From contig NZ_CP133784.1 of assembly GCF_034353875.1 (NCBI RefSeq), positions 2,818,501 through 2,882,500 of the forward strand: DNA of 64,000 nucleotides, written 5' to 3'. The position numbers and the translations under genes were made by a program. The DNA is from Pseudomonas sp. MH9.2 (GTDB taxonomy: Bacteria; Pseudomonadota; Gammaproteobacteria; Pseudomonadales; Pseudomonadaceae). This document shows positions 1 to 8,087 of this stretch, piece after piece. The notes beneath the pieces were generated by a model that worked only from the letters and a program-made list of their open reading frames with translations, was not told the origin of the DNA and made no database searches. Each line of letters opens with the position of its first letter. The first letter of the stretch is position 1.

Positions 1-912
1 TCGCAGCAGCGCACTCAGCGTATCCAGGCGAGCCCCTTGAAAGGCGACTGCCGCTCCTTGTTCGAACACTTTTCTGGCCAGGCACGTCAATACGGTGCCT
101 GGCGGTAACTCGATCTGTAGACGCACGCCGCGCTCATACGCGGTTTGCACGGTGCTGCGCCAATCAATCACCCGGCACATGTTGAACGCCAGGTCGTCGC
201 GTAATTTATCGGCGGTCAGCACCAACCGCGCAGTACTGCCGCTGAGATAGCGCAAGGTCGGGGCCTGCACAGACACTTTGGCAAAAGCCTCCGCCAACGT
301 TACAGCGGGTTGCTCCAACAAGGCGCAATGAGATGGCACACTGACCGCCAGGCGCTTGACCGCCGAAGCACCGATTTTTGTTGCTCGCTCGGCGACCTCT
401 GCCATCGCGCCATCGCTGCCCGCGATCACCAACTGGTTATCCGCATTGATATTGGCAAGATAAACCGGCGTGTCCGGGCCGTGAACCTGCCCGATCAACG
501 CTTCGACAGCAGGTTGATCCAGCCCCATGATTGCAGTCATGCCGTAACCATGAGGGTAAGCACCCTGCATCAGCTCACCGCGCAGGGCCACCAGACGCAC
601 GGCATCGCCAAACGCCAGCGAACCGGCAATCACCGCCGCTGGATAAGCGCCGATGGACAAGCCTGCTACGTAATCGGGGGGGCTTGCGCGCTCGATCAGC
701 ACGCGGGCACACGCCACACCCGCAATCAACAAACACAACTGCACGGCGCGGCTATCGGCCAGGGCTTCGACCGAATCGAGTGCCAGTACCTCTTCACCCA
801 GTTCGTCGCTGGCCTGGCGCAGGCAATCGCGGACCAACGTTTCGTCCGGCAAACGATGCAGCATGTGCGGCTGTTGCGCGCCCTGGCCGGGAAACACCAT
901 AAGGCTGCTCAT
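1..912 (-). CDS. mdcH: Malonate decarboxylase subunit epsilon, malonyl-CoA:ACP transacylase (3' end outside window)
   Basis: Loads malonate from malonyl-CoA onto the phosphoribosyl-dephospho-CoA prosthetic group of the acyl carrier subunit MdcC, priming cytoplasmic malonate decarboxylase. The minus-strand frame is open from the ATG to base 1, giving 304 codons; the family is only slightly longer, so little is missing. The N-terminus has the FabD-type GQGAQ motif (residues 8-12). A GLSIGAYPAAV stretch around residue 90 carries the nucleophile serine in a GxSxG context. A GAxAVKRLAVSVPSHCALL block supplies the expected active-site histidine. The ATG overlaps the mdcG stop as ATGA, which fixes the start and implies translational coupling. 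It is the last mdc gene visible; transporter and regulator genes, if present, lie beyond the left edge. Confidence 0.93.
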   Translation of the reverse strand, partial: MSSLMVFPGQGAQQPHMLHRLPDETLVRDCLRQASDELGEEVLALDSVEALADSRAVQLCLLIAGVACARVLIERASPPDYVAGLSIGAYPAAVIAGSLAFGDAVRLVALRGELMQGAYPHGYGMTAIMGLDQPAVEALIGQVHGPDTPVYLANINADNQLVIAGSDGAMAEVAERATKIGASAVKRLAVSVPSHCALLEQPAVTLAEAFAKVSVQAPTLRYLSGSTARLVLTADKLRDDLAFNMCRVIDWRSTVQTAYERGVRLQIELPPGTVLTCLARKVFEQGAAVAFQGARLDTLSALLR

Positions 913-1553
913 GCGGCGTGCTCAATCAATCGCCAAGGATCACTGAGCAGACACGCGCCCTCAGAAGTTTTAAGCAGGACTTTGCGCGCTGGGCCAGCCC
1001 ACTCGCGCAAGGCCATACCGCCGCCAGGGACTTGTAATTGCAGATCGATCCGGCAGCCCGTTCGCGTCATCGTCGCATCCAATACGCGGACCAGCTCGGC
1101 CGCCTGCTCGCGGCTGAAAAACTGTGGCGTGCGCAAAATCAAATCAAGGTCACTGTCACGATGCAGCGCAGCCAACCCGCTGGCCAGTTCAAAACCGGCA
1201 CTGCCGCTGACGCCCCACACCAACCCCAGGTCTTCCATCAGCGGCCGAACCTGCGCCAGTGCTCGTAGCGCAGGCCAGTCGCGACCCTCTTGACTCTCCA
1301 CATGAATGAGTTGCTCCGGCTGCACCTGGCGCTGGACATCAGCGCACTTGATCAGTGTGGCGTAGCGTTGTTCGCGCTGCTGACCACGAACACCGACCGC
1401 GATCTTATCCGCTGAGCACACCGCGCGACGCACCACCACCGGATGGCCAAGGCTCAACGCCTCGGCGACCCAGCTCGGCGCATCGTCAGCCAGCGCGTGC
1501 ACAGGCAACCCCCAGAGCAAGTCGTGGGGCAGCACAGCAACGGAGGCGTTCAT
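909..1553 (-). CDS. mdcG: Phosphoribosyl-dephospho-CoA transferase (malonate decarboxylase holo-ACP synthase)
   Basis: Transfers the 2'-(5''-triphosphoribosyl)-3'-dephospho-CoA made by MdcB to a serine of the acyl carrier protein MdcC, producing the holo-subunit. The 214-residue length is usual for MdcG. The middle has a nucleotidyltransferase-like core: GSAGFELASGL, then the acidic DSDLDLIL, in which the spaced aspartates probably bind metal as in polymerase-beta-type transferases. The ATG directly abuts the mdcE stop, and the 3' end overlaps mdcH by four bases, so it sits inside a tightly coupled operon. It acts once per enzyme molecule as a maturation factor rather than in catalysis. Confidence 0.92.
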   Translation of the reverse strand: MNASVAVLPHDLLWGLPVHALADDAPSWVAEALSLGHPVVVRRAVCSADKIAVGVRGQQREQRYATLIKCADVQRQVQPEQLIHVESQEGRDWPALRALAQVRPLMEDLGLVWGVSGSAGFELASGLAALHRDSDLDLILRTPQFFSREQAAELVRVLDATMTRTGCRIDLQLQVPGGGMALREWAGPARKVLLKTSEGACLLSDPWRLIEHAA

Positions 1554-2375
1554 TTACCACTGCGTCCGGAGTAATTCACGCACCTTGGCAGACGCCGCAC
1601 GGTTGCTCGCACCCAGGCGGCTGGCCAGGTCCGTGCCGGTCGTTTGCACATCCTTGATCGCCAGTGTCAGGCACGCCTGAACATGATCAATGTCTTGCGC
1701 CGTCGGTTGCTCAATCTGGCTGACGGACAGACTTTCCCACAGCAACCCGAGGGTCGCGTAACTGTCGATGTCGTAGGCCATTGGCGGCACGCTGGCGGCC
1801 AGTTTTTCCAGCTCCTCAACGGTGCGCAAGGTGACCCGGGCGGCTGAAGCCTTGCCCATGGCATGCACCATGACGCCCGGGTCACGCAGGGCAATCAGAC
1901 GGTTGGCCTGATAACCATGAGCCAGAAAGGCACCGGACATGGCCTTGCCCACCAGTAAAGCAATCACCGGATGCCCGGCCAGACGCGCGCGCGCATAGCT
2001 GTCCACCGCACCGGCGAGGGCTTGATGAATGCCCAGCGCTTCTTCGCGCCGACCGTACGCCTGGCTCGGCACATCGACAATGACGATCAAGGCGCGCTTG
2101 TGCTCACTGCGCTGATCCCGCGTTATCACGTCATCCACCGCCTTGGCCAATCCCCACCCTTCAAGCAGCCCGACTTCGCCGTTGCGCGCCCGAGGGAAAC
2201 GGTTTTCAGGGTCAGCGACCACCGCCAGAAAACGTACCGGCTGATCGCCCAGCATGCCGTCGGCCACCTTGAGCGATGCAGGCAAACCCACAACTTCAGT
2301 CGCCCCGCCACTCAACGCCAAAAACCAGTGCAACCCGCGTTGCGAATACTCGCTCATGGTTACGTACTCGCTCAT
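1554..2375 (-). CDS. mdcE: Malonate decarboxylase gamma subunit
   Basis: With MdcD it forms the decarboxylase component that removes CO2 from malonyl-S-ACP to give acetyl-S-ACP. The 273-residue product is a crotonase/carboxyltransferase-fold protein. Visible features include the ALIVIVDVPSQAYGRREE block near residue 90 and a glycine-rich LLVGKAMSGAFLAHGYQANR helix near residue 140. The first codons are duplicated (MSEY-VT-MSEY): a 13-base stretch covering the ATG repeats with an 18-bp period, so two in-frame starts exist. An AAGGAG sits six bases before the outer ATG, which also overlaps the mdcD stop as ATGA, so I use the outer one. The six extra residues are probably harmless. Confidence 0.93.
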   Translation of the reverse strand: MSEYVTMSEYSQRGLHWFLALSGGATEVVGLPASLKVADGMLGDQPVRFLAVVADPENRFPRARNGEVGLLEGWGLAKAVDDVITRDQRSEHKRALIVIVDVPSQAYGRREEALGIHQALAGAVDSYARARLAGHPVIALLVGKAMSGAFLAHGYQANRLIALRDPGVMVHAMGKASAARVTLRTVEELEKLAASVPPMAYDIDSYATLGLLWESLSVSQIEQPTAQDIDHVQACLTLAIKDVQTTGTDLASRLGASNRAASAKVRELLRTQW

Positions 2376-3223
2376 GGCCGTTCTCCTTGATAAAGGGTGC
2401 GCACCGTCTGTGGATCGATTTGGGGTGCTGTATCCAGCTGCGCCAGGCGCTGCAGAAACAGTGCGTATTGACCGCTGCGTTGCTGTTCAGGCAAGCCCTG
2501 CTTGAGCCAGGTATCGACCTGACGCTGAATGCTCGTCACATCATCAATCGAGAAGCCATCTGCCAAGCCGCTGGCGAAGCGCTGCTCACCCCCGGTCAGG
2601 CTCCAGATGAAAGGTCGGTTGCGCGAGTCGTACTCTTCGATGCCTGCTTCCTGCTCAATCACCTGTGGTCCGTTCAAACCCAGACGGGCCTCGCGAGTCA
2701 CCAATATATAGCTGCATAGACCGGCAGCGATGGACATCCCGCCGAAGCAGCCAACGCTCCCGGCAATCACACCAATCACCGGCTGGTACTGGCGCAAATC
2801 GACAATCGCCGCGTGGATATCAGCAATCGCCGCCAGCCCAAGATTGGCCTCTTGCAGGCGCACACCGCCGGTTTCCAGGAGCAACACGGCGGCGGTTGGA
2901 ATGCCGTTACGGTTGTCCTCGGCGGCCAGTTCCAGCGCACCCGCAATCTTCGCCCCGCCGACTTCGCCGAGGCTACCGCCCTGAAACGCGCCTTCAATGG
3001 CGGCGACCACCACCGGCAGGCCGCCGATAGAACCTTTGGCGATCACCACGCCATCATCGGCCTGCGGCACAACGCCTTGCTTGGCCAGCCAAGGCGACAT
3101 CATCCGGGCGAAAGGGTCGAGCAACTCACGGAAGCTCCCGGCATCCAGTATGGCGCGGGCACGTTGGCGAGCATTGAGTTCGACGAAGCTGTGCTGACGC
3201 AATAAACGCGCGTTGTCAGTCAT
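2372..3223 (-). CDS. mdcD: Malonate decarboxylase beta subunit
   Basis: Acyl-CoA carboxyltransferase-like subunit that pairs with MdcE to decarboxylate malonyl-S-ACP in the cytoplasm. The protein has 283 residues, usual for MdcD. The glycine-rich segments GGLPVVVAAIEGAFQGGSLG (about residues 82-101) and VIAGSVGCFGGMSIAAGL are typical of the carboxyltransferase fold and form oxyanion pockets. The chosen ATG (MTDNARLL) follows the conserved family start; a frame extending 47 codons upstream only runs through mdcC out of frame. It overlaps mdcC by eight bases and mdcE by four. With mdcC and mdcE on either side the assignment is secure. Confidence 0.94.
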   Translation of the reverse strand: MTDNARLLRQHSFVELNARQRARAILDAGSFRELLDPFARMMSPWLAKQGVVPQADDGVVIAKGSIGGLPVVVAAIEGAFQGGSLGEVGGAKIAGALELAAEDNRNGIPTAAVLLLETGGVRLQEANLGLAAIADIHAAIVDLRQYQPVIGVIAGSVGCFGGMSIAAGLCSYILVTREARLGLNGPQVIEQEAGIEEYDSRNRPFIWSLTGGEQRFASGLADGFSIDDVTSIQRQVDTWLKQGLPEQQRSGQYALFLQRLAQLDTAPQIDPQTVRTLYQGERP

Positions 3224-3515
3224 GACCGATCTCCTCGAAACCTTGCTCCAGACGCAACCGCACCACACCCGGCGTCGCGCCGAAATCATGAATATCGATG
3301 GCCAGCGCGGGCGGCAATTGCCCGTCGAACATGCGCTCGAACAAGTGCTGCCAACGGGCGGCACTGCCGTTGACCGATGTCACCACCTGTATCGATAGCT
3401 TGCCCGGCTGACCCGGCTCAAGCAGGGCTTCCAGATCACCCGAACCGACACAACCCACCAACGCACGCCTCAGGGGCGGCTGCCCGGCAGGGAATTCAAA
3501 AGACAGGGTTTCCAT
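3216..3515 (-). CDS. mdcC: Malonate decarboxylase acyl carrier protein (delta subunit)
   Basis: The small 99-residue acyl carrier subunit holds malonyl and acetyl groups on a covalently bound phosphoribosyl-dephospho-CoA arm. The serine in GCVGSGDLEALLEP (about residue 28) matches the modified serine of the family. The protein is acidic and compact. The start at METLSFEF is an ATG preceded by a GAGGA; a TTG two codons upstream overlaps the mdcB stop and is less likely. It lies between mdcB, which makes its prosthetic group, and mdcD, as in other pseudomonads. Confidence 0.93.
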   Translation of the reverse strand: METLSFEFPAGQPPLRRALVGCVGSGDLEALLEPGQPGKLSIQVVTSVNGSAARWQHLFERMFDGQLPPALAIDIHDFGATPGVVRLRLEQGFEEIGHD

Positions 3516-3517
3516 GA

Positions 3518-4393
3518 TCAAAAAATCCTCGATTGATCGCCGAGCCCAGGCTCAAGGCTATCGATAAACAGGCACGCGGCGAGCAGGTCCGCAGCGCCAC
3601 CCGGCGATGCGTTCAGGCTCAACAGCTGTTGATCCAGTTCATGCAGGCAACGCCGACCGCCGAGGCTGGCGCTGCCGCCAGCATCCAGGACCCGTTGCGC
3701 GCCGAGTTGCATGGCTTCAAGTCCCGGCTGGCCAGCGCGGTACAGCACACAGGTGTCGGCCAGGGTGGTCATGATCGCCAGCAGCGCATCGAGTCGAGCG
3801 CTCTGTTCGCCGTGCCCGGCGGCGCGGCTGCGTTTCAACTGCGGCAGGCCATGTTGGATCACGGCTGGAAAGCCCAGCTGCGCCTGCTCCCGAGCGCCGC
3901 GTGCGCCATAACGCTGGGCGACTCTGGCACCGTGGCTGTTCTGCAACGGCGAATGGCGGTCATCGATCAATGCCAGTTTCGCTGCCCGCAGGCTCATGCC
4001 CGCCGCCGTGCAATGGCCAGGCTCCAGGGCCACCGCCGTCACCAACAGACCCAAAGCCCAAATAGCCCCACGATGGGTGTTCACGCCACCGGTGGTGTTG
4101 AGCATCGCCACTTCACCTTCGCGACCGATCCGGCCCACGGCCTCGCGCAGTGGCTGGCCAACGACGCCAAACTCAAGGGCGGCTTCGGCCATGTGCTTGA
4201 ACGCTGGCCACAACGACAGCGCAGAAGCGTGCATCAAGCCCAGGTGCAGATCCTGATGCGCGCCGCTACCGCGACGGTCGACCAACGCCGGTTTCGGCGA
4301 CAGGTCTGCTTCATCGATCAGCGCATCCACGGCCAGGTCAGCCAAACGGTCGGCCAACGAAACAACGACAGGTTGCAGGTTGAGTGCGCGCAT
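3518..4393 (-). CDS. mdcB: Triphosphoribosyl-dephospho-CoA synthase
   Basis: Condenses ATP with 3'-dephospho-CoA to make the precursor of the MdcC prosthetic group, releasing adenine. The product is 291 residues and belongs to the CitG/MdcB family. Landmarks are the early [17 protein letters not shown] block, with its conserved K-P-x-L-V-D and H-x-D motif, and a central [19 protein letters not shown] segment, both typical of CitG. The last visible conserved part is [15 protein letters not shown]. The ATG chosen (MRALNLQP) shares one base with the mdcA stop (TGATG). A longer frame upstream starts inside mdcA and has no family similarity that I can see. Confidence 0.92.
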   Translation of the reverse strand: MRALNLQPVVVSLADRLADLAVDALIDEADLSPKPALVDRRGSGAHQDLHLGLMHASALSLWPAFKHMAEAALEFGVVGQPLREAVGRIGREGEVAMLNTTGGVNTHRGAIWALGLLVTAVALEPGHCTAAGMSLRAAKLALIDDRHSPLQNSHGARVAQRYGARGAREQAQLGFPAVIQHGLPQLKRSRAAGHGEQSARLDALLAIMTTLADTCVLYRAGQPGLEAMQLGAQRVLDAGGSASLGGRRCLHELDQQLLSLNASPGGAADLLAACLFIDSLEPGLGDQSRIF

Positions 4394-6069
4394 CACCAGC
4401 TCCTGAATTGGGCGGGCGGGTTGTACAGGCCGCCGGACCACTCGACCAGATCGGCGACGCTTTTCGCGGCCAGCAATTCGCGGCTGGCGTCGGTGCGGCG
4501 GATGCCCAAATCTTCAGGTAAGGCGATCAAGCCTTCGCGGCGCATGCGCGCTGTATCTTTAGGGTTGTGACGCATGCCGATGGCCGTCACGCCTGCGACC
4601 GCAGCGATCATCGCCTGACGCTCTTCCAGAGTCCGCGCCTTGTACAGATAGGCGATGCCTTCTTCGGTGAGCAAGTGGGTCACGTCATCGCCGTAAATCA
4701 TGATCGGCGCCAGTGGCATACCGCTCTTCTTCGCCACATCGATCGCGTCCAGGGTTTCGACGAACGTCGGTTTACCGCCTTCCTGGAAGGTCTCGACCAT
4801 CTGCACCACCAGCTTCTTGCCGCGCTCAAGGTAGGCGGCCGGACCGTCACCGGTCTGCAGGCGCATGTCCAGCCAGGCCGGGGTCGCATGACGACGGCCG
4901 TGCGGGTCATGGCCCATGTTCGGTGCGCCGCCGAAACCGGCCAGGCGCCCACGGGTCACGGTCGAGGAATGGCCATCGCCATCCACCTGCAACGTTGCGC
5001 CGATAAACAGATCAACCGCGTACTGACCGGCCAATTGGCAAATCATCCGGTTGGAGCGCAGCGAGCCGTCACGGCCGGTGAAGAACACGTCCGGTCGCGC
5101 AGCGATGTAATTTTCCATGCCCAACTCAGTGCCGAAGCAATGAATGCTTTCGACCCAGCCACTTTCGATGGCTGGAATCAGCGTTGGGTGCGGGTTGAGG
5201 GTCCAGTTGCGGCAGATTTTACCTTTCAGGCCCAGAGACTCGCCGTAGGTGGGCAAAATCAGCTCAATGGCGGCCGTATTGAAACCGATGCCGTGGTTCA
5301 GCGACTGCACATTGTGTTTTTCATAAATGCCGCGAATCGCCATCATCGCCATCAACACGTGCACAGGCTTGATGTGGCGCGGGTCACGGGTGAACAGCGG
5401 CTCGATGTAAAACGGCTGATCCGCCACCACCACGAAGTCGACCCAGGACGCTGGAATGTCGACCCGAGGCAGGTCGCTGACATCATCCACCAACTGATTG
5501 ACCTGGAAGATCACGATGCCATCGCTGAACGCCGCCGGTTCGACCAGTGCCGGCGTGTCTTCAGTGCTGGGGCCGGTGTAAATGTTACCGGCACGATCCG
5601 CCATGAAGCCGGCCGCCAACACCACGTTGGGGATCAGATCGACCACCAGCCGTGAGTACAATTCGATGTAGGTATGGATGGCGCCGATTTCCAACAAGCC
5701 ATCTTCCAGCAACTGGCTGATGCGCAGGCTTTGCGTGCCGGCGAAGGAAAAGTCCAGCTTGCGGGCGATCCCGCGTTCAAACAGATCCAAATGCTCGGAC
5801 CGGCCGACGCTGGGCATGATCATGTGCAGATCGTGCAGCTTGGCCGGATCGACCTTGGCCAGGGAACGGGAAAGAAAATCTGCCTGCTTCTGGTTGTTGC
5901 CTTCAAGCACCACACGGTCGCCGGGGGCCAACAAGGCTTCCAGCGCGGCGACGATATTCTCGGTCGGCAATACCACGCCATCGGCGAGAGACCGCACCTG
6001 CTCGAGTCGCCGCTGCTTTTCGCTGCGCCGACGCGACCAGCGCGGATCGGGTGTATTTATTGTTGTCAT
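4393..6069 (-). CDS. mdcA: Malonate decarboxylase alpha subunit (acetyl-S-ACP:malonate ACP transferase)
   Basis: Exchanges acetyl for malonyl on the carrier protein MdcC, the step that commits free malonate to decarboxylation. The protein of 558 residues belongs to the CoA-transferase superfamily; segments such as [17 protein letters not shown] and [19 protein letters not shown] are characteristic of MdcA. The start [11 protein letters not shown] is an ATG with GGAG six bases upstream; an in-frame upstream extension of 22 codons lacks a ribosome binding site. It is the first gene of the visible mdc operon, whose members are all overlapping or nearly so. The perfect palindrome 76 bp before the start is the most likely control site. 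Confidence 0.95.
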   Translation of the reverse strand: MTTINTPDPRWSRRRSEKQRRLEQVRSLADGVVLPTENIVAALEALLAPGDRVVLEGNNQKQADFLSRSLAKVDPAKLHDLHMIMPSVGRSEHLDLFERGIARKLDFSFAGTQSLRISQLLEDGLLEIGAIHTYIELYSRLVVDLIPNVVLAAGFMADRAGNIYTGPSTEDTPALVEPAAFSDGIVIFQVNQLVDDVSDLPRVDIPASWVDFVVVADQPFYIEPLFTRDPRHIKPVHVLMAMMAIRGIYEKHNVQSLNHGIGFNTAAIELILPTYGESLGLKGKICRNWTLNPHPTLIPAIESGWVESIHCFGTELGMENYIAARPDVFFTGRDGSLRSNRMICQLAGQYAVDLFIGATLQVDGDGHSSTVTRGRLAGFGGAPNMGHDPHGRRHATPAWLDMRLQTGDGPAAYLERGKKLVVQMVETFQEGGKPTFVETLDAIDVAKKSGMPLAPIMIYGDDVTHLLTEEGIAYLYKARTLEERQAMIAAVAGVTAIGMRHNPKDTARMRREGLIALPEDLGIRRTDASRELLAAKSVADLVEWSGGLYNPPAQFRSW

Positions 6070-6144
6070 GCTCACTCCACGCGTTTTCGCTGTCGTGAGC
6101 CACCTTATGAGGGAATGATGAAGCGCATCAATCAAGCAAGGGAT

Positions 6145-6173
6145 GAAATCATTACGGCTGGAGTAATGATTTC
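6145..6173. promoter_or_regulatory. Perfect 11-bp inverted repeat upstream of mdcA, probable operator
   Basis: Two arms, GAAATCATTAC and GTAATGATTTC, are exact reverse complements separated by seven bases. The core ATTAC-N7-GTAAT fits the T-N11-A pattern typical of LysR-type regulator sites. It ends 76 bp before the mdcA ATG. Known mdc operons are controlled by MdcR (LysR type) or MdcY (GntR type); no regulator gene is in view, so assignment to MdcR is inference. Confidence 0.6.
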
Positions 6174-6191
6174 AGCCAGACGCTGATCCTC

Positions 6192-6301
6192 TGTAGGAGC
6201 TGACTTGTCTGCGATCCAGCGCGAAGCGTTGGAAAAAGTAGTGAATTCACCGCCGCCGGAAGGCCGTGCCGGCCTTTTCGCGGGCAAGCGCGCTCCTACA
6301 G
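6192..6301. repeat. REP-type intergenic repeat
   Basis: Outer arms TGTAGGAGC (6192-6200) and GCTCCTACA (6292-6300) bracket an inner hairpin AAGGCC-gtgcc-GGCCTT (6260-6276). Near-identical outer arms recur at 37916-37983 and 63148-63213, so this is a dispersed family typical of fluorescens-group genomes. It fills the gap between the fic 3' end and the mdc promoter region. Confidence 0.75.
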
Positions 6302-6362
6302 TTTGCTGCGCGACAGCGCGGCGTCGAAGACAGGGCGGAATCTCCTACATGGACCCTGTAAA

Positions 6363-7511
6363 TCAAACCGCCCAGTTGATCTGATACCGAGTGCTGCGCC
6401 CGCCGCCTGGGAGTTTCTCCAGACAGCCTTTGTCCAACAGATCACGGAGATGCCGGGTGGCGGTGGCTTTACTCACTTTCGCAACGGCCTGGTACTGCGC
6501 AGCGCTAATACCCGCGTCGAAACCTGCGCCAGGTTTATCAACCAACACATCCCCGTCGAGTAAACGGTTGAGCACTTTAATTTGCTCGGCAGAGAGGCCG
6601 TGCTCGCGGTACTGCTGCCAATAGCGCGCCTTGGCCAGGACTCGGTCAATGCGCTTTATGACCTGCTCCAGCGTATGCAGCAACGTGTGCAGAAACCACT
6701 CCAGCCATGGCGTGATATCCAGCGTAGCCTTCTGACTGGCTTCGAGAATGCTGTAATAGGATTGACGCGCACTGAGGATGCTTGCCGACATCGCATAAAA
6801 GCGAATGGACTGATCTTCGCCTTGAGCCAAAGCAAGGTCGGTGATTGCGCGCGTCAGACGACCATTGCCATCGTCAAACGGGTGCACCGTCACGAACCAG
6901 AAATGCGCGATGCCCGCTCGCAACAACGGGTCGAGACTGGCGTCTGTACGACTACTGTTGAACCACGCAAGGAAACGAGTGAGCTGTACGTCCAGCCCTG
7001 CTCGCGGTGGCGCCTCAAAGTGCACGGTAGGCCGATCCAGCCTTCCAGACACCACTTGCATCGCCTCTTCGCCGCGCAAGGTGCCGACGCGGATACCACG
7101 CATCAGCACCGTTTCTTCCGCAGGAAAGAGCAACGTATGCCAGTGCAACAACCGCTCAAGGGTCAAGGGCGACAGGTGTTGCCGGGTGGCATCAAGCATC
7201 AGCTCAGCCAAACCCTCGCTGCGTTGACTGACACGCTGATCCCCCGTTAACCCCAGGCGACGCGCCAGAGAAGAGCGCACAGATCCTGCATTCAGCTGCT
7301 CACCCTCAATGGCCGATGAGGTAATGATGTTCTGCAGCAACGTATCCAGTTCGGTCTGCGCGCTGGCATCTACCCCTGCCGCACCGATCATTCCCAGCAA
7401 CCGCCCCTGAGCCTGCGAGCACCCCCGTAACAACGGCGCGAGTCGATCAGCCCGCCACGTGAAATGCGGCCAGTCGGATTGCTGCCATATCCAGTCGGTG
7501 GGTTCGTTCAT
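6363..7511 (-). CDS. Fic family protein (DUF4172-Fic-winged helix), probable AMP transferase
   Basis: The 382-residue protein has three parts. An N-terminal DUF4172-like segment (WPHFTWRADRLAPLL) contains the class II inhibitory motif S65-SAI-E69-G70, whose glutamate blocks ATP in related proteins. The catalytic loop HPFDDGNGRLTR (residues 210-221) is a complete Fic motif with the base His210, so AMP transfer to a hydroxyl group is the likely chemistry. A C-terminal winged helix contains KVSKATATRHLRDLL. The ATG (MNEPTDW) is used; an upstream frame would extend into the repeat array. It lies alone between the mdc and chp operons, suggesting insertion. Target unknown. Family members of this layout are usually chromosomal, with in-cis inhibition rather than a separate antitoxin. 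Confidence 0.9.
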   Translation of the reverse strand: MNEPTDWIWQQSDWPHFTWRADRLAPLLRGCSQAQGRLLGMIGAAGVDASAQTELDTLLQNIITSSAIEGEQLNAGSVRSSLARRLGLTGDQRVSQRSEGLAELMLDATRQHLSPLTLERLLHWHTLLFPAEETVLMRGIRVGTLRGEEAMQVVSGRLDRPTVHFEAPPRAGLDVQLTRFLAWFNSSRTDASLDPLLRAGIAHFWFVTVHPFDDGNGRLTRAITDLALAQGEDQSIRFYAMSASILSARQSYYSILEASQKATLDITPWLEWFLHTLLHTLEQVIKRIDRVLAKARYWQQYREHGLSAEQIKVLNRLLDGDVLVDKPGAGFDAGISAAQYQAVAKVSKATATRHLRDLLDKGCLEKLPGGGRSTRYQINWAV

Positions 7512-7530
7512 GGGTCGTCCTGAAACGTGT

Positions 7531-7591
7531 GAGCCGAATAAAAGCGTTATTCGGCTCATTAGGTGAGCCGATTGTGCGATTTATTCGGCTC
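7531..7591. promoter_or_regulatory. Four-half-site operator-like array upstream of the fic gene
   Basis: GAGCCGAATAA (7531-7541) and its exact complement TTATTCGGCTC (7547-7557) form a palindrome with a five-base spacer. A second, slightly imperfect pair follows: GAGCCGATT (7565-7573) and TTATTCGGCTC (7581-7591). The pair centres are about 34 bp apart, close to three helical turns. The array begins 20 bp before the fic ATG, where a repressor site would act. Autoregulation by the winged helix of the Fic protein is an inference. Confidence 0.6.
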
Positions 7592-7622
7592 ATCGTCTAT
7601 ATCGCAGGCACGCCCACACCGT

Positions 7623-8087
7623 CTAAACCAACCCCGCCGCCACCAACAATTCCTCCAGGCCCACCAGGTCCGGGATTTTCGCGACGGTGTCGCCGACTTG
7701 CACCGCCGCCAGTTCCAGTTCGGCCAAGGGCACGTCGACGTAGCTGAGTTGGCTGTCGAGTTTGCAGGAGCGAGGAATGCCCTGGGTCAGCAGCGCAATG
7801 AACTCAAGGTCGGCGCGGCCACCCAGGGCGTTGAGAACGACGATACGGGCCCGGCCGCCGACGCGGGTGCGGCTGCCGCAGGTGGCTTCGAAGCTGAGCA
7901 GCGGCAAGGTGCGGTTACGCCAGTAAATCGGTCCCAGGTACCAGATGGGCGCATCGGGCTCGGCGTTGCTGTCCTGATAGTCGATCAGCTCAGCCACGGC
8001 GACGTTGGGCACCAGCAGGTTGCGGTCGCCCAAGGGCAGCAGCAACCCCGTCAGGGTGGTCAGTTGGCTGGGGGTTGCGCTAGACAT
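7623..8087 (-). CDS. chpC: CheW-like chemotaxis adaptor ChpC
   Basis: A 154-residue CheW-domain protein that couples a receptor to the histidine kinase ChpA in the Pil-Chp surface/twitching system. Typical CheW features are the opening LLLPLGDRNLLVPNVAVAEL strand pair and the later hydrophobic strands around NRTLPLLSFEA. Its start overlaps the chpA stop by eight bases, so the two are translated together. In P. aeruginosa chpB (a methylesterase gene) lies between chpA and chpC; here it is missing. It is the last gene of the cluster, followed by the fic gene on the same strand 111 bp away. Confidence 0.88.
   Translation of the reverse strand: MSSATPSQLTTLTGLLLPLGDRNLLVPNVAVAELIDYQDSNAEPDAPIWYLGPIYWRNRTLPLLSFEATCGSRTRVGGRARIVVLNALGGRADLEFIALLTQGIPRSCKLDSQLSYVDVPLAELELAAVQVGDTVAKIPDLVGLEELLVAAGLV

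Noticed and set aside
310..1293. Long plus-strand frame opposite mdcG and mdcH
   Set aside because: It has no recognisable domain and lies antisense to genes with clear family motifs. High GC produces such frames.
4567..5655. 362-codon plus-strand frame opposite mdcA
   Set aside because: Histidine/arginine-rich sequence typical of an antisense shadow; mdcA on the other strand is certain.
7529..7593. GAGCCGAATAA repeats as a short CRISPR-like array or an integron site
   Set aside because: Units alternate in orientation and are only about 11 bp, which fits an operator, not CRISPR repeats; no cas genes.
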